Shown here: positions 59,787 through 64,000 of the stretch, piece by piece
Layout: each line of letters opens with the position of its first letter
Numbering within the stretch: position 1 is the stretch's first letter
Origin: Sva-07 sp963698435
GTDB lineage: Bacteria; Actinomycetota; Acidimicrobiia; Acidimicrobiales; Ilumatobacteraceae
NCBI GenBank assembly: GCA_963698435.1
Contig: CAVOQV010000020.1
Location: 186,001 to 250,000, forward strand
Direction of reading: 5' to 3'
Length of the DNA: 64,000 bases
The notes under the pieces: generated by a model
Databases searched by the model: none
Told to the model about the DNA's origin: nothing
What the model saw: only the letters and a program-made list of their open reading frames with translations
Program-made: the position numbers and the translations under genes

Positions 59787-60593
59787 TCAGGAACCGGACG
59801 GGTTCCATGACTCGGTGTGGTCGAGTTCGGGGCCGAGAAGCTGGGCGCCGAGCTCGCGGAACATCTCGACGTCGCCACTGGAGACGAATCGGTGCCGGCC
59901 GACGCGGTCGTTTTCGCGCAACAGGCCGAGCGTGCCGAGGCGATCCATCACGGCGAAGGCGGTCTCGTCGGCGGAGCTCACCAGCGTGACGTGCGAACCC
60001 ATCACGTCGCTGATCGTTCGGGCCAGGAACGGATAGTGCGTGCAGCCGAGCAGCAGGGCGTCGACCTCGGCGTCGCGGATCGGTGCCAGCAGCCGCTCCG
60101 CGAGCACCGTCACCTCGTCGCCCGTCGTCTGGCCCCGCTCGACGAACTCGACGAAGCCGGGACACGCTGCACTGGTCAGCGTGACCGGTGCTCCGGTGTC
60201 GATGACGGCGCGGACGTAGGCGCCCGACGCCATCGTTCCGACGGTTCCGATCACCCCGACCCGGCCGGTCGTGGTCGTGGTCACCAGCGCTCGCGCACCC
60301 GGCCCGATGACGTCGATCACCGGGACCGGGAGCTCGAGCCGCAGGTCGTCGAGTCCTGCGGCTGTTGCCGTGTTGCACGCAACGACGATCGCCTTCGCGT
60401 CGAAGTCCTTGACCAGACTCCATGCGAGTTCGTGCGCGTAGCCGCGCACGTCGCCGAGCGGCTTCGAACCGTAGGGATAGCGGCCCGTGTCGCCGATGTA
60501 GACGAGGTCCTCGGCCGGCAGCAGGTCGATCAATGCCCGGGCGACGGTCAGGCCGCCGAATCCCGAGTCGAACATCCCGATGGGCCGATCCAC
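59787..60593 (-). CDS. murI: Glutamate racemase
   Basis: MurI makes D-glutamate for peptidoglycan. The 268-aa product has the catalytic acid/base pair motifs MFDSGFGGLTVARAL, VVACNTATAAGLDDL with the first catalytic Cys, and LLLGCTHYPFLARTI with the second Cys and His. ATG 60593 is 60 bp from the upstream fasciclin-like gene stop, with a hairpin in between, so murI-rph-rdgB forms its own transcription unit. Confidence 0.96.
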   Translation of the reverse strand: MDRPIGMFDSGFGGLTVARALIDLLPAEDLVYIGDTGRYPYGSKPLGDVRGYAHELAWSLVKDFDAKAIVVACNTATAAGLDDLRLELPVPVIDVIGPGARALVTTTTTGRVGVIGTVGTMASGAYVRAVIDTGAPVTLTSAACPGFVEFVERGQTTGDEVTVLAERLLAPIRDAEVDALLLGCTHYPFLARTISDVMGSHVTLVSSADETAFAVMDRLGTLGLLRENDRVGRHRFVSSGDVEMFRELGAQLLGPELDHTESWNPSGS

Positions 60594-60614
60594 GGTAGCG
60601 AAGCCTATTGCCCA

Positions 60615-60643
60615 GCTGGCTCCCCGAGCCCCGGGGAACCAGC
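60615..60643 (-). terminator. Strong hairpin downstream of the fasciclin-like gene
   Basis: This is an 11-bp stem with one mismatch: on the minus strand GCTGGTTCCCCG pairs with CGGGGAGCCAGC across a short loop. It sits just after the stop of the fasciclin-like gene and 22 nt upstream of the murI start. It probably ends that transcript and separates it from the murI operon. Confidence 0.65.
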
Positions 60644-60653
60644 CGAGGTTCGG

Positions 60654-62012
60654 TCAGTTCGTGGGCACCTCGAGCACCTCGGTGATCACATGGAGGAACC
60701 CGTTCGAGGTGGTCTGGTCGAATTCACCGTCGACGAACGTTGCGCCATCGGCGCCGATCGTCCCGGCGGTTGCGTCCACCGGCTGATCGCCCCCCGACTC
60801 GACCGGCACTCCGCCGGGCAGCGCGAGCGCCTCGTCCTTCGTGAGCGCCGGATCGACTGTGCTGATGTGCGCAAGCGCCACCTGCACGTCTTCGCCACCC
60901 GTGTACCGCGTGAATGCGTCGTTGTTCGGCGCGAACACCGTCACCGGCCCCGGACCCTCGAGCAGGTCCTGCACCGATGAATCCGGGAGACCGAGCACGA
61001 AGTCCTCGAACGCCTGCAACTCGGGATCCGCGACGATGAACTCCCACGCCGAATCCGTCACCGGCACCAACGTCGTCGTCGATCCGGTCGTGGTCGTCGA
61101 CTCGGCGACGGTGGTGGTCGTGGTCTCGGCCACCGTCGTCGTTGTGGTTTCCTCGATCGTGGTCGACGTGGTGGTCGTCTCGACCGGCCGGATGCTGGAG
61201 AGCTGGCACGTGACCGTGTCGCCGGCCAGGAACTGGTAGTTCGGGAACGAGTAGTTGGCGATCTGGTCGGCCTCCGCGTCGGGAACGTCGACCTCGACCG
61301 CCATCGAAACGGCGCTGTCCTGGGCATCGGGACGAGCGAGCACACAGTCGACGATCGGTCCCGGCGGGGTCCATCCCGCGGGAATCTGCTGAGCGATCGA
61401 GACCGTGGCGGCCCACGTGATCGGATCGGAGTCGACGCCGGCCGGTTCCCACTCGAACTCGACTCGTCCGTCGGAGCCCGTGTTACCACCGGCGATCTCG
61501 CCCGGGACGGCGTCGGCGGGCTGGATCCAGGTGTAGTCCGACGGCGCTTCCGGCGGGCCGGTGACCTCGACGATGAATCCGGTGTCGAGGGCTTCGCCGG
61601 TCTCATCGGTCACCTCGAGCACCAGCAAGCTGGACTCCGCCGTCGCAGCCGGGTCATCGTCGTCTCCACCGAGGAACAGCCAGGCGATGACACCGGCGAT
61701 GGCGGCCAGGGCGACGAGCGCCGCGATCAGCGGCCCAGGCTTCTTGTACCACGGCGTGGGCGGCTGGTTGCCGGCCGGGCCACCGAAACCGGTCGGCGGC
61801 GGCGTGTCGCCCGGTGGAGTACCACCAGGGGCATCGGTCGCCGGCATCAGCGTGGTCGCCTCTGCAGCCGTCGCAGGTCCGTCAGGCAGTGTGGGCACTC
61901 CGTCAGGCAGGGTCGGGGCTCCGTCCGGCGGCATCGCCGGGCCGGGTGACGGCGGAGTCGACGGGGGAGGCGGGGCGGGGGGCACCGATCCGGGAACATT
62001 CGGGTCACTCAT
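60654..62012 (-). CDS. Membrane-anchored protein with C-terminal fasciclin-like domain
   Basis: This is a 452-aa protein. A cytoplasmic Pro-rich N-terminus of about 95 residues precedes one TM helix (PLIAALVALAAIAGVIAWLF, about 93-112). Two extracellular beta-domains (about 130-270) follow, then a Thr-rich stalk (repeated TTTTVAE) at about 275-320. The C-terminal domain (about 325-452) is FAS1-like, with FIVADPELQAFEDFVLGLPD, VTVFAPNNDAF and the terminal FLHVITEVLEVP. FAS1 domains mediate adhesion. Part of the architecture resembles the Thr-rich stalk proteins common in Acidimicrobiia. Function is inferred. Confidence 0.78.
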   Translation of the reverse strand: MSDPNVPGSVPPAPPPPSTPPSPGPAMPPDGAPTLPDGVPTLPDGPATAAEATTLMPATDAPGGTPPGDTPPPTGFGGPAGNQPPTPWYKKPGPLIAALVALAAIAGVIAWLFLGGDDDDPAATAESSLLVLEVTDETGEALDTGFIVEVTGPPEAPSDYTWIQPADAVPGEIAGGNTGSDGRVEFEWEPAGVDSDPITWAATVSIAQQIPAGWTPPGPIVDCVLARPDAQDSAVSMAVEVDVPDAEADQIANYSFPNYQFLAGDTVTCQLSSIRPVETTTTSTTIEETTTTTVAETTTTTVAESTTTTGSTTTLVPVTDSAWEFIVADPELQAFEDFVLGLPDSSVQDLLEGPGPVTVFAPNNDAFTRYTGGEDVQVALAHISTVDPALTKDEALALPGGVPVESGGDQPVDATAGTIGADGATFVDGEFDQTTSNGFLHVITEVLEVPTN

Positions 62013-62117
62013 CGTTCCAGTGTCGCAGATGCCGACGGCTCAAGGTCGGACCTCCCCGGTTCGCCCACCGCACAGTGCGGGTCTCGCCGCCGGAGTGGCG
62101 CCTGGCATGATCTCGGG

Positions 62118-62999
62118 ATGCCCACGATTCCCGTCAACGACATCGAGATCTGCTACGAGAGCTTCGGCGACCCCGACGCCCCACCGCTGCTGCTGGTGAT
62201 GGGCCTGGGCGCACAGATGACGCTGTGGTCACCGGGATTCGTGTCCGAACTGCTCGATCGCGGATTCCGGGTGATCCGCTTCGACAACCGCGACGCCGGC
62301 CTGTCGACGAAGACCGCCGGGCCACCACCGGACGTGATGGCGATGTACGCCGCCTTCGCCGCAGGACGACCCATCGAGGCGCCGTACACCCTGTCGCTGC
62401 TCGCCGCCGACGCCGTCGGCCTGCTCGACGCCCTCGAGATTCCCGCCGCGCACATCGTCGGCGCGTCGATGGGCGGGATGATCGTGCAGACCATCGCCAT
62501 CGAGCATCCGGATCGGGTGCTCTCGCTCACCAGCATCATGTCGACGACCGGCCACACGGAGGTCGGCCAGCCAGACCCAGAAGCGATGATGGCACTGCTG
62601 TCCCCCGCCCCGGAGGGCCGAGCAGCCGCGATCGAGGCGAGCATCAACACCTCCCGACTGATCTCTGGCGACCTCTTCGACGAGGTCGAGTCGCGGCGCC
62701 TCGCCACCGAATCGTACGACCGCTGCTTCCACCCCGCCGGCACGATGTTCCAGATCGCCGCGATCGCGGCGAGCGGCGACCGCACCGAGGGGCTGCAGCA
62801 ACTCGACGTCCCGACATTGGTCGTCCACGGACGTCAGGATCCCTTGGTCACCCTCTCCGGGGGCGAGGCGACCGCAACGGCCGTGCCGGGCGCAGACCTC
62901 TTGGTGTTCGGCCAGATGGGTCACGACCTGCCGCGCCGGTACTGGCCGCAGATGGCAGACGCCATCTTCAACATCGCCGCACGAGGCGAAGGACTCTGA
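62118..62999 (+). CDS. Alpha/beta hydrolase
   Basis: This is a 293-aa alpha/beta-hydrolase-fold protein. The nucleophile elbow is VGASMGGM (Ser near residue 118), the oxyanion segment is LLVMGLGAQMTLW, the catalytic Asp is in VVHGRQDPLV and the His in GQMGHDLP. It is similar in layout to the Rv-type hydrolases/haloalkane-dehalogenase-like esterases, but substrate specificity is not evident. It ends 2 bp before the next hydrolase gene, so the two are co-transcribed. Confidence 0.88.
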   Translation: MPTIPVNDIEICYESFGDPDAPPLLLVMGLGAQMTLWSPGFVSELLDRGFRVIRFDNRDAGLSTKTAGPPPDVMAMYAAFAAGRPIEAPYTLSLLAADAVGLLDALEIPAAHIVGASMGGMIVQTIAIEHPDRVLSLTSIMSTTGHTEVGQPDPEAMMALLSPAPEGRAAAIEASINTSRLISGDLFDEVESRRLATESYDRCFHPAGTMFQIAAIAASGDRTEGLQQLDVPTLVVHGRQDPLVTLSGGEATATAVPGADLLVFGQMGHDLPRRYWPQMADAIFNIAARGEGL

Positions 63000-63001
63000 C
63001 C

Positions 63002-64000
63002 GTGCCGGACATCGCCGAGGATCGGCGGCTCGACCCTCGGGTGAAGTGGGCCTTGCGCAACGTGCCGGTGACCGAGCTGGCCGACGTCGACAGTCGGGAG
63101 CGCCTGGTCGCCATCTCCAACAGCCCGAAGGCGATTGCGCTGCGTGACCGGGTCGAAGCGCTCTACGACACCCTCGACACCGAAGAGGTGGCTTCGTCGG
63201 ACGGGCTGACGATCACGACACACGATGTGGTGTCGACGCCTGACGGGAACACGATCAAGATCCGTTTCGTCCGACCGGAATCCGACGAACCGCTTCCCTG
63301 CGTCTACTACATCCACGGCGGCGGGATGCAGAACGGCTCCGCCTTCGGGGCGATGTACCGGGTGTGGGCGCGCGTGCTCGCTGCGCAGGGACTCGCCGTT
63401 GCCATGGTCGACTTCCGCAACTGCCTGACGCCGTCGTCGGTTCCCGAGGTCGAGCCGTTTCCAGCCGGCCTGAACGACTGCGTCTCGGGCCTGAAGTGGC
63501 TGGTGACACAAGCCGGCGACCTCGGTGTGGATGCCGGTCGGGTCGTCGTTGCCGGCGAGTCGGGCGGCGGCAACTTGACGTTGGCAACCGGCATGCAGCT
63601 GCTCCGCGACGGTGACATCGGCCTGATCAGCGGGCTCTACGCGCTGTGCCCGTACATCGCCGGTCGCTGGCCGCAGGATCGATTCCCGTCGTCGATCGAG
63701 AACGAGGGCATCCTGCTCAACCTGCACCACAACCGCGGGGCGATCGCGTACGGCATCGAGCACTTCGATGCGGAGAACCCGCTGGCATGGCCGTCGTTTG
63801 CCACGATCGACGACGTCGCCGGGTTGCCACCGACGTTCATCAGCGTCAACGAGGCCGACCCGCTGCGCGACGAGGGAGTCGACTTCTACCGTTTGTTGCT
63901 CGACGCGGGAGTCTCCGCACAGTGCCGGATGGTGATGGGCACCAGCCACGGCATGGATGTGTTCACCGCCGTCCTCCCCGATGTCAGCCGCGAGACCGCC
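63002..64000 (+). CDS. HSL-type alpha/beta hydrolase (3' end outside window)
   Basis: This gene starts at GTG 63002, two bases after the preceding stop, and is still open at base 64000. The 333 visible residues form an esterase/lipase of the hormone-sensitive-lipase group: oxyanion motif YYIHGGGMQNG, nucleophile GESGGGNLTLA, catalytic Asp in NEADPLRDEG and His in GTSHGMDVF. All three catalytic residues are inside the window, so only a short C-terminal end is missing. Its substrate is unknown; the family acts on acyl esters. It forms a pair with the hydrolase gene upstream. Confidence 0.88.
   Translation, partial: MPDIAEDRRLDPRVKWALRNVPVTELADVDSRERLVAISNSPKAIALRDRVEALYDTLDTEEVASSDGLTITTHDVVSTPDGNTIKIRFVRPESDEPLPCVYYIHGGGMQNGSAFGAMYRVWARVLAAQGLAVAMVDFRNCLTPSSVPEVEPFPAGLNDCVSGLKWLVTQAGDLGVDAGRVVVAGESGGGNLTLATGMQLLRDGDIGLISGLYALCPYIAGRWPQDRFPSSIENEGILLNLHHNRGAIAYGIEHFDAENPLAWPSFATIDDVAGLPPTFISVNEADPLRDEGVDFYRLLLDAGVSAQCRMVMGTSHGMDVFTAVLPDVSRETA

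Overview
The window reads as chromosomal DNA of a high-GC actinobacterium, most likely an Acidimicrobiia/Ilumatobacter-type organism. This is inferred from the gene families, because no rRNA is present. Actinobacterial markers are a Kgd-type 2-oxoglutarate decarboxylase of exactly the mycobacterial length (1231 aa), WhiB, UvrD2 with an HRDC domain, NucS/EndoMS in place of MutS/MutL, mycothiol-dependent formaldehyde dehydrogenase (MscR), and a WhiG-like sigma factor in the comM-dprA-xerC-sigma-M23-rpsB-tsf-pyrH-frr-cdsA order known from Streptomyces and, in part, Mycobacterium. There is no prophage, transposase, integron or CRISPR array. Most of the window is core genome.

Layout. 1-14.9 kb: an integral membrane protein cut by the left edge, uvrB, uvrD2, exonuclease III, a NYN/S1/histone-H1-tail protein, a HAD hydrolase, kgd, and a frameshifted FtsH-like protease. 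15-20.5 kb: small oxidoreductase and dioxygenase genes, a nucleotidyltransferase, then a cluster of two tiny overlapping membrane-protein genes, a CarH/LitR-type B12-binding regulator and, divergently, whiB. 21-28.5 kb: ettA, a cysQ-like phosphatase, enoyl-CoA hydratase and CoA-transferase (both frameshifted), a VOC protein, ubiB and nucS. 28.5-32.2 kb: a lipoprotein, mscR, an MBL hydrolase, manA. 32.2-46 kb: two minus-strand operons, rpsB-tsf-pyrH-frr-cdsA-dxr-rseP-ispG (translation, nucleotide, phospholipid and isoprenoid synthesis) and comM-dprA-xerC-whiG-like sigma-M23. 46-54.7 kb: a lipoprotein, clpP, two large envelope-type proteins, two adjacent fold-type-II PLP enzymes, DUF2461. 54.8-64 kb: a HerA-like ATPase, a tRNA-Leu(UAG), an endonuclease/phosphatase-family membrane protein, rdgB-rph-murI, a fasciclin-like protein, and two alpha/beta hydrolases, the second cut by the right edge.

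The most interesting structures are non-coding or tiny. (1) A family of about 40-nt hairpins occurs at three loci, always as a pair with a 61-bp period. (2) A 27-bp tandem repeat at the frr/cdsA junction creates a 45-codon nonapeptide-repeat ORF that shares ATGA overlaps with both neighbours. (3) A predicted B12/light-regulated module has a matching operator-like site at both ends of its genes and a hairpin that pairs the ribosome binding site of the membrane-protein operon. (4) A 25-codon leader ORF with a strong ribosome site ends in an ATGA overlap with whiB. (5) A second hairpin family, centred on GGTC-A/T-GACC or GGTGTC-A/T-GACACC, lies in convergent gene ends and is probably a bidirectional terminator.

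Caution: six genes (ftsH-like, enoyl-CoA hydratase, CoA-transferase, ubiB, herA-like, endonuclease/phosphatase) each need exactly one base removed or added to restore a normal reading frame. This looks like residual sequencing error as much as gene decay. One of these slips makes ubiB and nucS look like a single fused gene.
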